Below, in pieces: positions 14,852 through 23,708 of a stretch of DNA of 64,000 nt. The stretch comes from Aromatoleum diolicum (GTDB lineage Bacteria; Pseudomonadota; Gammaproteobacteria; Burkholderiales; Rhodocyclaceae). The stretch covers positions 1-64,000 of the forward strand of contig NZ_WTVQ01000005.1 in NCBI RefSeq assembly GCF_012910955.1, in the 5' to 3' direction. Made by a program: the position numbers and the translations under genes. Numbering within the stretch: the first letter of the stretch is position 1; the number at the start of each line of letters is the position of its first letter. A model generated the notes under the pieces. It saw nothing but the letters and a program-made list of their open reading frames with translations, was not told the origin of the DNA and made no database searches.

Positions 14852-16716
14852 ACCTGAATCTCATCCACCTTCTGACCCGCCAGCGCCGTCCGGATACTCT
14901 TGTCCATGCGGCGGGCGGCAAATTCGTCGGTCACACGGGAAAGTGCGTCGATGCCTTTCTTGATGGCCCGCGGATCATCGCCGGACACCAGCCGCCGCAG
15001 TTCGGCAATGGCGGCATCGATCCCGGCACGCTCATCGGCGTTCAAGAGGTCGCCATCCTGCTCCAGTGCATGGGTGGTCGCCTCGATGACGCGATCGGCC
15101 TCAACCTGTTGCTCGCGCACCGCACGCGCATGCATGTCGTCGGACGCACGATCGACGCCTTCACGCAGCATGCCGGTAATCTCGTCGTCCGTCAGGCCGT
15201 AGGTAGGCTTGACCAGCACGCTCGCCGCGACTCCCGATGACATCTCACGTGCCGACACCGACAACAGGCCATCGGCATCGACCTGGAAGGTCACGCGGAT
15301 CCGCGCCGCTCCTGCCGCCATCGGCGGAATGCCACGGAGCTCGAAGCGCGCCAGCGAGCGACAATCGGAGACAAGCTCGCGCTCGCCCTGCACGACATGG
15401 AAAGCCATCGCGGTCTGGCCGTCCTTGAAGGTCGTGAATTCCTGCGCGCGCGCGATCGGTAGCGTGGAATTGCGCGGCACCACCTTTTCGGTCAGTCCAC
15501 CCATGGTTTCCAGTCCGAGGGACAACGGAATCACGTCGAGCAGCAGCCAGTCGTCCTCTTCCTTGCGATTGCCGGCCAACACGTTAGCCTGGATCGCGGC
15601 GCCAAGCGCTACGACCTTGTCCGGATCAAGATTGGTGAGCGGCTCCTGACCGAAGAATTCGGCCACCGCGCGCTGTATGTGGGGCATGCGGGTGGCACCA
15701 CCGACCATCACGACACCCTTGATGTCCTCGGGTGCGAGACCTGCATCGCGAAGCACCTTGCGCATCGGTGCTACGGTCTTCTGTATCAGATGCTGGGTCA
15801 TCTGCGCGAACTCGTCGCGCGTCACGGAAAGATTGACCTGCTCGCCCGTCGCCAGACCCGCCTTGATCGGCGCCTCCTCGGAAGCCGTGAGCAGTTCCTT
15901 TGCTTCGCGCGCTTTCATCAGCAGGCGGCGGGCGTCCTCACTCGTTGGCGGCGCAATCTTGGCCTTGTCGAGCACCCAGCAGAACAGGCGATGGTCGAAA
16001 TCGTCGCCGCCCAGTGCGGCATCGCCATTGGTCGCGAGGACCTCGAAAATTCCCCGTGAGAGCTTGAGAATCGACAGATCGAAGGTGCCGCCGCCGAGGT
16101 CATATACCGCGTAGACGCCTTCGGAGGCGTTGTCGAGACCATAGGCGACCGCCGCCGCCGTCGGCTCATTGAGCAGACGCAGCACGTTCAGCCCGGCAAG
16201 CTTCGCGGCGTCCTTGGTCGCCTGGCGCTGCGCGTCATCGAAATAGGCGGGAACGGTGATCACGGCACCTGTAAGCTCGCCCCCCAGACTGGCTTCAGCA
16301 CGGGCCGCAAGCACGCGCAGGATCTCGGCGGAAATTTCCACCGGCGTCTTCACGCCCTGCACGGTACGCAGCCGAAGCATCCCGCCCGCATCGACGAAGT
16401 CATAAGGCATCGATTCGACGTGCGCCACATCGTTCAGGCCGCGGCCCATGAAACGCTTCACCGACATGATCGTATTGCGGGGATCGGTGGCGTGCGCGGC
16501 CGCTGCACTGCGACCCACTTCGATCGTCCCATCGGGGTGATAGCGCACGATGGACGGCACCATGGCACGCCCGGCCTCGTCGACGAGACACACGGCGATG
16601 CCGTTGCGCACCGTCGCAACCAGCGAATTGGTGGTACCCAGGTCGATACCGACGGCAAGCCGGTGCTTGTGCGGCTCCGTCGACTGCCCGGGTTCGGCGA
16701 TATGCAGAAGGGCCAT
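14848..16716 (-). CDS. hscA: Fe-S biogenesis chaperone HscA (Hsp70)
   Basis: HscA is a specialised Hsp70 that, with HscB, releases clusters from IscU by binding its LPPVK segment. The 622-residue protein has the actin-like ATPase motifs [23 protein letters not shown] and MVGGATRMP, followed by a substrate-binding domain and helical lid, and a family-normal length. It overlaps fdx by four bases and hscB by one (TGATG). Confidence 0.96.
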   Translation of the reverse strand: MALLHIAEPGQSTEPHKHRLAVGIDLGTTNSLVATVRNGIAVCLVDEAGRAMVPSIVRYHPDGTIEVGRSAAAAHATDPRNTIMSVKRFMGRGLNDVAHVESMPYDFVDAGGMLRLRTVQGVKTPVEISAEILRVLAARAEASLGGELTGAVITVPAYFDDAQRQATKDAAKLAGLNVLRLLNEPTAAAVAYGLDNASEGVYAVYDLGGGTFDLSILKLSRGIFEVLATNGDAALGGDDFDHRLFCWVLDKAKIAPPTSEDARRLLMKAREAKELLTASEEAPIKAGLATGEQVNLSVTRDEFAQMTQHLIQKTVAPMRKVLRDAGLAPEDIKGVVMVGGATRMPHIQRAVAEFFGQEPLTNLDPDKVVALGAAIQANVLAGNRKEEDDWLLLDVIPLSLGLETMGGLTEKVVPRNSTLPIARAQEFTTFKDGQTAMAFHVVQGERELVSDCRSLARFELRGIPPMAAGAARIRVTFQVDADGLLSVSAREMSSGVAASVLVKPTYGLTDDEITGMLREGVDRASDDMHARAVREQQVEADRVIEATTHALEQDGDLLNADERAGIDAAIAELRRLVSGDDPRAIKKGIDALSRVTDEFAARRMDKSIRTALAGQKVDEIQV

Positions 16717-17249
16717 CAGGTCTCCAGCGCCTCGAGGGCGTCGTCGATCTCGTGTTGGAGTTTTTCCATGAACATCAGGCGACGTACCGTCTCGGCTGCC
16801 GCCACGTAATCCTGCTGCTCATCGAACTGCTGTGCAAGCTCGTCGAAAACCTCGCGCGCATGTTGCCGCAGGCGCGTGTGCAATTGCGTCAACTCCTCGC
16901 TCTCCCCGGCGGAACGTGCTTCTTCCACCGCCTCACGCCACTCCATCTGTTCCATCAGGAACCCGGACGACATGGCGGTATTGGTGTGCAGCCCGGCATC
17001 CACGCCGGCCAGCTCAAGCAGATAGATCGCTCGCGGCAGCGGCTTGCGCAGCGTCCGGAATCCTTCGTTGACCTGCGTCGCCCACTGCATCGAGCGACGC
17101 TTGTCGCTGTCCGGCAGATGTGCGAACCGATCGGGATGCACCCGGCCTTGCAGGTCGTGATACGCCATCTCCAGTGCCGCCTCGTCAAGACGAAAACGGC
17201 GTGGCAGCCCGAAGAGCGCAAAGAAGTCCTGCTGCAGGTCGATGCTCAT
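16716..17249 (-). CDS. hscB: Fe-S biogenesis co-chaperone HscB
   Basis: HscB is a J-protein that delivers IscU to HscA. The 177 residues hold an N-terminal J-domain with the HPD motif ([13 protein letters not shown]) and a C-terminal three-helix IscU-binding domain. It lies 18 bases after iscA, with the hscA start overlapping its stop. The frame and length match the family. Confidence 0.94.
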   Translation of the reverse strand: MSIDLQQDFFALFGLPRRFRLDEAALEMAYHDLQGRVHPDRFAHLPDSDKRRSMQWATQVNEGFRTLRKPLPRAIYLLELAGVDAGLHTNTAMSSGFLMEQMEWREAVEEARSAGESEELTQLHTRLRQHAREVFDELAQQFDEQQDYVAAAETVRRLMFMEKLQHEIDDALEALET

Positions 17250-17267
17250 GGGGTTGGGGTATCCGAC

Positions 17268-17591
17268 TCAGACGTTGAAGCTCTCGCCGCAACCGCAGGC
17301 ATCCTTGACGTTCGGGTTGTTGAACTTGAAGCCTTCGTTCAGGCCCTCGCGAACGAAATCAAGCTCCGTGCCGTCCAGGTAGGCCAGACTCTTCGGATCG
17401 ACAACCACTTTCACACCGTGGCTCTCGAACACCAGATCGTCGTCATGCGTTTCATCGACGAATTCAAGACGGTAAGCCATGCCCGAACAGCCCGAGGTTC
17501 TCACCCCGAGGCGAATCCCCACGCCCTTGCCGCGTTTGGCCATGAAGTCCGAAACGTGTTTGGCAGCGCTTGTGCTCAGTGTGACGCTCAT
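17268..17591 (-). CDS. iscA: A-type Fe-S carrier IscA
   Basis: IscA carries iron or clusters to target proteins. The 107-residue protein contains the three conserved cysteines, one in [13 protein letters not shown] and two in the terminal ACGCGESFN. It starts 17 bases after iscU and is part of the isc operon. Confidence 0.95.
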   Translation of the reverse strand: MSVTLSTSAAKHVSDFMAKRGKGVGIRLGVRTSGCSGMAYRLEFVDETHDDDLVFESHGVKVVVDPKSLAYLDGTELDFVREGLNEGFKFNNPNVKDACGCGESFNV

Positions 17592-17608
17592 GACTCAGTC
17601 CCCCGAAT

Positions 17609-17992
17609 TCAGGCTACGTGCTTCTTCTTGTAATCAGCCACTGCGGCCTTGATCGCGTCTTCCGCGAGGATCGAACAGTGGATTTTAACCGGCGGCAGCG
17701 CCAGTTCCTCGGCAATCTGCGTGTTCTTGATTTCCAGCGCCTGCTCGACGGTCTTGCCCTTGACCCATTCGGTTACCAGCGAGCTCGAAGCGATCGCCGA
17801 GCCACAGCCGTAGGTCTTGAACTTGGCGTCCTCGATCACACCATCCTTGCCGACCTTGATCTGCAGCTTCATCACGTCGCCGCATGCGGGCGCACCCACC
17901 ATGCCGGTACCGACTCCTTCGTCTTCCTTGGCAAAACCGCCCACGTTGCGGGGATTTTCGTAATGATCCAGTACTTTTTCGCTATATGCCAT
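17609..17992 (-). CDS. iscU: Fe-S cluster scaffold IscU
   Basis: IscU is the scaffold on which 2Fe-2S clusters are built from IscS sulfur. The 127-residue protein shows the three cluster cysteines (GAPACGDVM, YGCGSAI, KIHCSILAED), the conserved Asp neighbour and the LPPVKIHCS segment recognised by HscA. Start and length fit the family, and it lies 23 bases after iscS. Confidence 0.97.
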   Translation of the reverse strand: MAYSEKVLDHYENPRNVGGFAKEDEGVGTGMVGAPACGDVMKLQIKVGKDGVIEDAKFKTYGCGSAIASSSLVTEWVKGKTVEQALEIKNTQIAEELALPPVKIHCSILAEDAIKAAVADYKKKHVA

Positions 17993-18015
17993 GATCGTTC
18001 TCCTGTTTCATGCGC

Positions 18016-19227
18016 TCAGTGGGCAGCCCACTGCACGGAATCCAAATCGACGCCTTCCTGCACCATTTCCCAAAGAGGCGACAGCTCACGCAGCTTGCCG
18101 ATCTTCTTGTGCAGCAGGTCGATCGTGTAATCGACTTCCTCTTCGGTCGTGAAACGCCCGATCGTGAATCGGATCGAGCTGTGGGCGAGTTCGTCGTTGC
18201 GTCCCAGCGCACGCAACACGTAGGACGGCTCCAGGCTGGCCGAGGTACAGGCCGATCCGCTCGACACCGCAACATCCTTGATCGCCATGATCAGCGACTC
18301 GCCCTCAACGTAGGCGAACGAGATGTTCAGGTTGTGCGGCACGCGATGTTCCATGTCGCCATTGACGTAGGTTGCCTCGATATCCTGCAGGCCTTTCAAC
18401 AGCCGATCGCGCAGCTTGCGGACGCGATCGTTCTCGATCTTCATCTCTTCGCGCGCAATGCGGAAGGCCTCGCCCATGCCGACGATCTGGTGCGTCGCCA
18501 GGGTGCCGGACCGCAGTCCGCGTTCGTGGCCGCCACCGTGCATCTGCGCTTCCAGACGCGCACGCGGCTTGCGTCGCACATACAGTGCGCCGATGCCCTT
18601 CGGGCCGTAGGTCTTGTGCGCGGAAAAGGACATCAGATCGACCTTCAGCTGCGACAGGTCGATGTCGACCTTGCCGGTCGCCTGGGCCGCATCGACGTGG
18701 AAGGTGATGCCCTTCTCGCGACAGATCTCGCCAATCTCGGCGATAGGCTGGATCACCCCGATCTCGTTATTCACGAACATCACGGAGACTAGGATGGTGT
18801 CCGGCCGCAGCGCGTTCCTGAACGCTTCCATATTGATCAGACCGTCTTCCTGCACGTCGAGGTAGGTCGCCTCGAAGCCATGACGCTCAAGTTCGCGGAA
18901 GGTGTCCAGCACCGCCTTGTGTTCGGTCTTCAGGGTGATGATGTGCTTGCCCTTGCCCTTGTAGAACTGCGCCGCGCCCTTGATGGCGAGGTTGTTCGAC
19001 TCGGTCGCGCCGGAAGTCCAAACGATTTCCTTCGGATCCGCATTGACCAGCGCCGCCACTTGCTCGCGCGCGTCCTCCACGGCCTTTTCGGCTTCCCAGC
19101 CGTAGGCGTGCGAACGGCTGGCGGGGTTGCCGAACTGCTCGGTCAGCCAGGGAATCATCGCCTGGGCGACGCGCGGATCGACCGGCGTTGTGGCGGAGTA
19201 ATCCAGGTAAATCGGAAACTTCAGCAT
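18016..19227 (-). CDS. iscS: Cysteine desulfurase IscS
   Basis: IscS takes sulfur from cysteine for iron-sulfur clusters, tRNA thiolation and other uses. The 403-residue PLP enzyme has the cofactor lysine in [12 protein letters not shown] and the active-site cysteine in [17 protein letters not shown], a loop typical of group I IscS. The C-terminus ends in SVQWAAH, the usual IscU-binding tail. A second desulfurase gene lies immediately upstream. Confidence 0.96.
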   Translation of the reverse strand: MLKFPIYLDYSATTPVDPRVAQAMIPWLTEQFGNPASRSHAYGWEAEKAVEDAREQVAALVNADPKEIVWTSGATESNNLAIKGAAQFYKGKGKHIITLKTEHKAVLDTFRELERHGFEATYLDVQEDGLINMEAFRNALRPDTILVSVMFVNNEIGVIQPIAEIGEICREKGITFHVDAAQATGKVDIDLSQLKVDLMSFSAHKTYGPKGIGALYVRRKPRARLEAQMHGGGHERGLRSGTLATHQIVGMGEAFRIAREEMKIENDRVRKLRDRLLKGLQDIEATYVNGDMEHRVPHNLNISFAYVEGESLIMAIKDVAVSSGSACTSASLEPSYVLRALGRNDELAHSSIRFTIGRFTTEEEVDYTIDLLHKKIGKLRELSPLWEMVQEGVDLDSVQWAAH

Positions 19228-19248
19228 CTTGATCCTCCGTCGATCTAT

Positions 19249-20403
19249 TTATGGTTGGGCCGCCATCGCGGTCAAGTTACTCAGTTCATTCGCCAGCTGT
19301 CTGAAGCTGGCAAGAAATCCATCCACATCGGCCTGTCGCGTATCGCGCCCCAGGCTGACCCGCACTGCTCCGCGGGCAACTTCCCTGTCGACGCCCATCG
19401 CCAGAAGCGTATGCGAAGGCTCCGGGTTTGCGCTGGAACACGCTGAACCGCTGGCACAGGCAAAGCCGGCACGGTCGAGCTTGGCAACCAGCGTTTCGCC
19501 GTCGAGCCCGTCGGCGGCGAAGAATACGGTATTCGGCAAGCGCGGCGCTCCCGCCGAAAAAATTCTCATGCCATGCTGCGCAAGCCCCGCCTCGAGGTGG
19601 TCACGCAGGGCGGCCAGCCGCGCCGCTTCGTCGCCGATACGGGCCACTGCGCGTTCGCAGGCGACGCCGAAACCGACGATTGCGGCGACGTTCTCGGTAC
19701 CCGAGCGCAATCCGCGCTCCTGGCCACCACCCGCGACCAGCGGTGCGAGTTCGACCCGCTTGTCCAGCACCAGCGCACCGGCACCAAGCGGACCACCGAT
19801 CTTGTGCGCCGACAGCGTCATCGCGTTCACGCCCAAGGCGCGAAAATCCACGTCGATCTTGCCCAGCGCCTGCACCGCATCGGTGTGAAACCACGCGCCA
19901 ATGGCTTTTGCCTCGTGTGCGAGCGTGGCCACATCCTGCAGTACGCCCGTCTCGTTGTTCGCGAGCATCACCGACACCAGCGCCGGCTTTGCCGCGAGCA
20001 CTGCCTGCCAATCCGTGCGCTTGATGAGTCCGGCCCGATCCACGGCGATCTCCCGCACCGTCCAGTCCGCGCGGCGCAACTGCTTCGCCGGTTCGCGCAC
20101 ACAGGGGTGTTCGATCGCGCTGATTGCAATCATTGCCGGCTTCATCAGCGCCGCTGCGCCCTTGACGAACAGATTGTTCGCTTCGGAGCCACCGCTGGTG
20201 AAGACCACCTCGGTGGCATGGGCGCCGACGGCTGCGGCCACTTTCGCCCGCGCCTCGTCGAGCGCCGCACGTGCCTGCCTGCCATATTCATGCCGACTGG
20301 AGGCGTTGCCGAAGCGGCCATCGAGCCACGGCAGCATCGCGTCACGCACCACCGGGTCCAGCGGGGTGGTGGCATTCCAGTCGAGATAGACAGGCGCAAA
20401 CAT
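19249..20403 (-). CDS. Second cysteine desulfurase (NifS/IscS-like) inside the isc operon
   Basis: The 384-residue PLP enzyme is clearly related to IscS but divergent. It starts MFAPVYLDWNATTPLDP, the PLP lysine is in LSAHKIGGPLGAG and the active cysteine in CASGSACSSANPEPSHTLL. It lacks the SVQWAAH tail of IscS, so IscU binding may differ. It lies 17 bases after iscR and 21 bases before iscS, on the same transcript. It may be an alternative sulfur donor or a housekeeping duplicate; its specific job cannot be read from the sequence. Confidence 0.9.
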   Translation of the reverse strand: MFAPVYLDWNATTPLDPVVRDAMLPWLDGRFGNASSRHEYGRQARAALDEARAKVAAAVGAHATEVVFTSGGSEANNLFVKGAAALMKPAMIAISAIEHPCVREPAKQLRRADWTVREIAVDRAGLIKRTDWQAVLAAKPALVSVMLANNETGVLQDVATLAHEAKAIGAWFHTDAVQALGKIDVDFRALGVNAMTLSAHKIGGPLGAGALVLDKRVELAPLVAGGGQERGLRSGTENVAAIVGFGVACERAVARIGDEAARLAALRDHLEAGLAQHGMRIFSAGAPRLPNTVFFAADGLDGETLVAKLDRAGFACASGSACSSANPEPSHTLLAMGVDREVARGAVRVSLGRDTRQADVDGFLASFRQLANELSNLTAMAAQP

Positions 20404-20420
20404 GGGCTATCCGAACCGGC

Positions 20421-20903
20421 TCAGGCTGCTGCCGCCTCGCGCATTGCAACCATCGCGCGCCGACGCACATCCTTGAGCACACTCATGTCCGGATCGGCCT
20501 TGATCTCGCGGTGCACCAGCGCCGCGAGCGTTACCGAATCCAGATACTCATACATGCGCTTGTTCAGATTGGCCCAAAGATCGTGAGTCAGGCAGCGATG
20601 CTCGTCCTGACAGTTCTGCTTGCCACCGCATTGCGTCGCATCCAGCGGCTCATCAACCGCAACAATGATGTCGGCGACGGTGACGCGGCTCATGTCGCGT
20701 GCGAGCCGATATCCACCACCGGGGCCACGCACACTGGTGACCAGCTTATGGCGCCGCAGCTTGCCGAACAGTTGTTCGAGATACGACAGTGAAATTTTCT
20801 GGCGATCGGCGATTCCGGCCAGCGTCACCGGCCCTTCGGTCTGGCGCGATGCCAGATCGATCATCGCGGTCACCGCAAATCGTCCCTTGGTGGTCAGTCT
20901 CAT
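20421..20903 (-). CDS. iscR: Iron-sulfur cluster regulator IscR
   Basis: IscR is an Rrf2-family 2Fe-2S repressor that shuts off the isc operon when clusters are plentiful. The 160-residue protein starts MRLTTKGRFAVTAMIDLA (winged helix) and has the three cluster cysteines spaced C-x5-C-x5-C within TQCGGKQNCQDEHRC. The frame is open to 20990, but that would place the start inside its own promoter, so 20903 is chosen. A predicted IscR site overlaps the promoter upstream. Confidence 0.95.
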   Translation of the reverse strand: MRLTTKGRFAVTAMIDLASRQTEGPVTLAGIADRQKISLSYLEQLFGKLRRHKLVTSVRGPGGGYRLARDMSRVTVADIIVAVDEPLDATQCGGKQNCQDEHRCLTHDLWANLNKRMYEYLDSVTLAALVHREIKADPDMSVLKDVRRRAMVAMREAAAA

Positions 20904-20961
20904 ATTGGCTCCTCGTAGCGCGGAGTTTGCCGTCCGGGGGAATACCCGAACGTTTCGCTCA

Positions 20962-20990
20962 ACTATACGTAACCCGACAAAATCGGTCAA
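20962..20990 (-). promoter_or_regulatory. Sigma-70 promoter of the isc operon
   Basis: On the minus strand TTGACC, a 17-base spacer and TATAGT form a near-consensus promoter, placed about 60 bases before the iscR start. Nothing else in the iscR-cysE gap looks as good. It lies entirely outside cysE, which ends at 21006. Confidence 0.85.
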
Positions 20991-20994
20991 CTAC
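20970..20994 (-). promoter_or_regulatory. Predicted type 1 IscR binding site over the -35 box
   Basis: The minus-strand stretch reads TAGTTGACC-GATTTT-GTCGGGTTA. It matches the known type 1 IscR site (an imperfect palindrome with YYGAC ... GTCRR half sites and an A/T-rich centre) and covers the -35 element. Cluster-loaded IscR should therefore repress the operon, as in E. coli. The match is by eye. Confidence 0.75.
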
Positions 20995-21005
20995 TCGGAA
21001 GCCAA

Positions 21006-21773
21006 TCAATCCACCATTTTCGACAACCGCTGAGCGTCGAATTCATCGCTCTTTTCGATCGTCGCATCGAGTATGAAACCGGCCTTTTCGAAGCGCTCGA
21101 TCAGCATCTGAATACGACGATCGGTTTCCACGGCATGATCAAGCAGGCCATGCATCGCCTTGGCAAGCGGGTCGTCCATCTGCTTCGTCACGCCGTAGGC
21201 GGAAAAGCCCATCTGCTCGGCCTTCTGCTCGCGCGCCTGATCACGCGCACCGTCGCGTTCGGGATCGATGACACGCGCCGGATTGCCGACTGCAGTGGCA
21301 CCAGCGGGCACCGGCTTCACCACGACGGCATTGGAGCCGATACGCGCGCCATCGCCGACCGTGAAACCACCGAGCACCTTGGCCCCCGCACCGACCACAA
21401 CCCCCTTGCCCAGTGTCGGGTGGCGCTTGGTGCCACGGTACAGCGAGGTTCCACCAAGCGTCACGGCCTGATAGATGGTGCAGTCGTCACCAATTTCAGC
21501 CGTTTCACCGATCACGACGCCCATGCCGTGATCGATGAACACCCGCCGACCGATCGTTGCACCGGGATGAATCTCGATACCAGTCAAAAAACGCCCGACA
21601 TGGCTGACGAAGCGTCCCAGCCAATAGAAACCCCTATTCCATGCGACGTGCGCAATGCGATGCAGGAACAGCGCATGCACCCCCGGATAACAGGTCAGCA
21701 CCTCCCAGGTCGAGCGGGCGGCGGGGTCGCGTTCGCGAACGCTGGCCAAATCTTCGCGCAGGCGGCTGAACAT
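21006..21773 (-). CDS. cysE: Serine O-acetyltransferase
   Basis: CysE acetylates serine, the first step of cysteine synthesis. The 255-residue protein has an N-terminal helical region and a left-handed beta-helix of hexapeptide repeats ([34 protein letters not shown]). It carries a C-terminal tail longer than usual, rich in charged residues and with no obvious domain. Its position just upstream of the isc operon makes sense, because cysteine is the sulfur source for IscS. Confidence 0.94.
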   Translation of the reverse strand: MFSRLREDLASVRERDPAARSTWEVLTCYPGVHALFLHRIAHVAWNRGFYWLGRFVSHVGRFLTGIEIHPGATIGRRVFIDHGMGVVIGETAEIGDDCTIYQAVTLGGTSLYRGTKRHPTLGKGVVVGAGAKVLGGFTVGDGARIGSNAVVVKPVPAGATAVGNPARVIDPERDGARDQAREQKAEQMGFSAYGVTKQMDDPLAKAMHGLLDHAVETDRRIQMLIERFEKAGFILDATIEKSDEFDAQRLSKMVD

Positions 21774-21823
21774 GGATGCTCTACTCCAGGAGGCATGGTT
21801 GCCGTCGTTAATTTCCGACTATT

Positions 21824-22552
21824 TTAGTCAGCTTTACGTTCAAACGCACTAATGATGCCGCGGAGGATATTCACCTCCTCCTTTTCCAGCCGGATCCGGC
21901 CGAATAGACGCCGGATACGCTGCAGCAAGCGCTTGGGATTGGCGGGATCATAAAATCCGCTGACGGTCATCGCCTCTTGCAGATGGCGATGAAAGCCCTC
22001 GATTTCGTCAAAACTTGCCAGGTCCGGCAAGGGCTCGGCCGGCGGCGGCGGCGACAGCGCCGCCATCCGCAGCTCATAGCACAGCAGTTGCACCGCCGCA
22101 CCGAGATTCAGAGACGAGAAGGCCGGATTCGCGGGGATCGACACCGGCATCGAGCACAAGGCGACATCCTCGTTGGTCAGCCCGCTGGTTTCGGTGCCGA
22201 ACACCAATGCAACCTCGCCCTGCCCGGCAAACGCGACGAGTTCCGGCGCGGCCTCGCGAGCGCCACGCACCGCTACCGAGCGTTCGCGCCGGCGTGCCGT
22301 CACGGCAGCTGACAGGACCGTGCCTTCGAGCGCTTCTTCAAGCGAGCCGACGACTCGCGCATTCGCCAGCAGATCGCCCGCACCCGACGCGCGCGCGTCG
22401 GCCACGGGATCGGGAAAGCAAGCCGGATCGACAAGATACAGGCGGCTCAGCCCCATCGTCTTCATCGCACGCGCAGCGGCGCCGATGTTGCCCGGATGGC
22501 TGGTACGGGAAAGTACGATACGGATACGGTCAAGCGCGATGGCGCCATTCAT
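21824..22552 (-). CDS. trmJ: tRNA (cytidine/uridine-2'-O-)-methyltransferase TrmJ
   Basis: TrmJ methylates the ribose of position 32 in certain tRNAs. The 242-residue SPOUT enzyme has the three knotted-fold motifs: LSRTSHPGNIGAAARAMKTM, VFGTETSGLTNEDV, and IPANPAFSSLNLGAAVQLL with the SLN-A signature. The C-terminal extension (about residues 165-242) is the usual TrmJ dimerisation tail. It is divergently transcribed from suhB across an A/T-rich gap of 77 bases that probably holds both promoters. Confidence 0.92.
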   Translation of the reverse strand: MNGAIALDRIRIVLSRTSHPGNIGAAARAMKTMGLSRLYLVDPACFPDPVADARASGAGDLLANARVVGSLEEALEGTVLSAAVTARRRERSVAVRGAREAAPELVAFAGQGEVALVFGTETSGLTNEDVALCSMPVSIPANPAFSSLNLGAAVQLLCYELRMAALSPPPPAEPLPDLASFDEIEGFHRHLQEAMTVSGFYDPANPKRLLQRIRRLFGRIRLEKEEVNILRGIISAFERKAD

Positions 22553-22629
22553 ATTAAAATCATGTGTTTTATTTGAATTTTATTGAGCGGAGCCCTTCCG
22601 GGCACCTGACTCCAGCGAGACCGACGCGC

Positions 22630-23436
22630 ATGCATCCCACCCTGAACATCGCAGTGAAAGCCGCCCGCCGCGCGGGCACCATTATCAACCGCGCTTCGAT
22701 GCAACTGGACCAACTCAGCGTCCAGGCCAAGTCTCCCAACGATTTCGTCAGCGAAGTTGACCAGGCCGCCGAGGCCGCCATCATCGAAGTGCTGCGTGAG
22801 GCCTACCCGGACCACGGCATTCTAGCAGAGGAGTCGGGCGAGTCTGCTGCGGCCGAGAACTGCGAATATCAGTGGATCATCGACCCGCTCGACGGCACCA
22901 CCAACTTCCTCCACGGCTTTCCGCAGTATGCGATTTCGATTGCACTGGCAAAAAACAAGGTACTCGAACAGGCGGTGATTTACGATCCGACGCGCAACGA
23001 GTTGTTTACCGCCACCAAGGGTCGCGGCGCCTTCCTCAACGACCGCCGCATTCGTGTCTCCAAGCGCATCCGTCTGAATGAATCGCTGATCGGCACCGGA
23101 TTCCCGTTCCGTGAATTCGACAATGTCGACGCCTATCTGGCGATGTTCAAGGATCTGACCCAGAAAACCGCCGGCATCCGACGCCCCGGCGCAGCAGCGC
23201 TCGATCTCGCCTACGTCGCTTGCGCGCGCCTCGACGGGTTCTGGGAACTGGGTCTGCAGCCGTGGGACATGGCGGCCGGCGTACTGATGATCCAGGAAGC
23301 GGGCGGTCTGGTCAGCGATCTGGCCGGCGAAGGCACCTACATGGAAACCGGCAACGTCGTCGCCGGCACCCCGAAGGTGTTCGGCCAGTTGCTCCCGATC
23401 ATCCAGTCTCACCGCACTGCGGCACTGCGCGCCTGA
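22630..23436 (+). CDS. suhB: Inositol-1-monophosphatase / rRNA transcription antitermination factor SuhB
   Basis: SuhB hydrolyses inositol monophosphate and in E. coli also joins the rRNA antitermination complex. The 268-residue protein shows the magnesium motifs: [21 protein letters not shown], and [15 protein letters not shown]. Start and length agree with the family. It is divergent from trmJ, an arrangement often seen in proteobacteria. Confidence 0.94.
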   Translation: MHPTLNIAVKAARRAGTIINRASMQLDQLSVQAKSPNDFVSEVDQAAEAAIIEVLREAYPDHGILAEESGESAAAENCEYQWIIDPLDGTTNFLHGFPQYAISIALAKNKVLEQAVIYDPTRNELFTATKGRGAFLNDRRIRVSKRIRLNESLIGTGFPFREFDNVDAYLAMFKDLTQKTAGIRRPGAAALDLAYVACARLDGFWELGLQPWDMAAGVLMIQEAGGLVSDLAGEGTYMETGNVVAGTPKVFGQLLPIIQSHRTAALRA

Positions 23437-23708
23437 AGTCGGCGGGGGCGCATCGGAAACCTCCCCGAGCGCCCACCTGCCCCGTCCACTCCTGCGATCC
23501 TCCGGCCGCGCGACCGGGCACCTGACGATCCTGCGCACGCAAACTGCGGCACAAATCGCTTACATAACAGCGGCAAACGCCATTCACCCTGCGCAATTGA
23601 TGCGAGCAGCCGCCCCCCGAATTCGGTAGGATGGCGGATCAAGCACGACGCGCGCCGCCCGAATGCGGCGCCCGGGCGTCCCCCTACTCTGCACTTCCCT
23701 CGGCTCTC

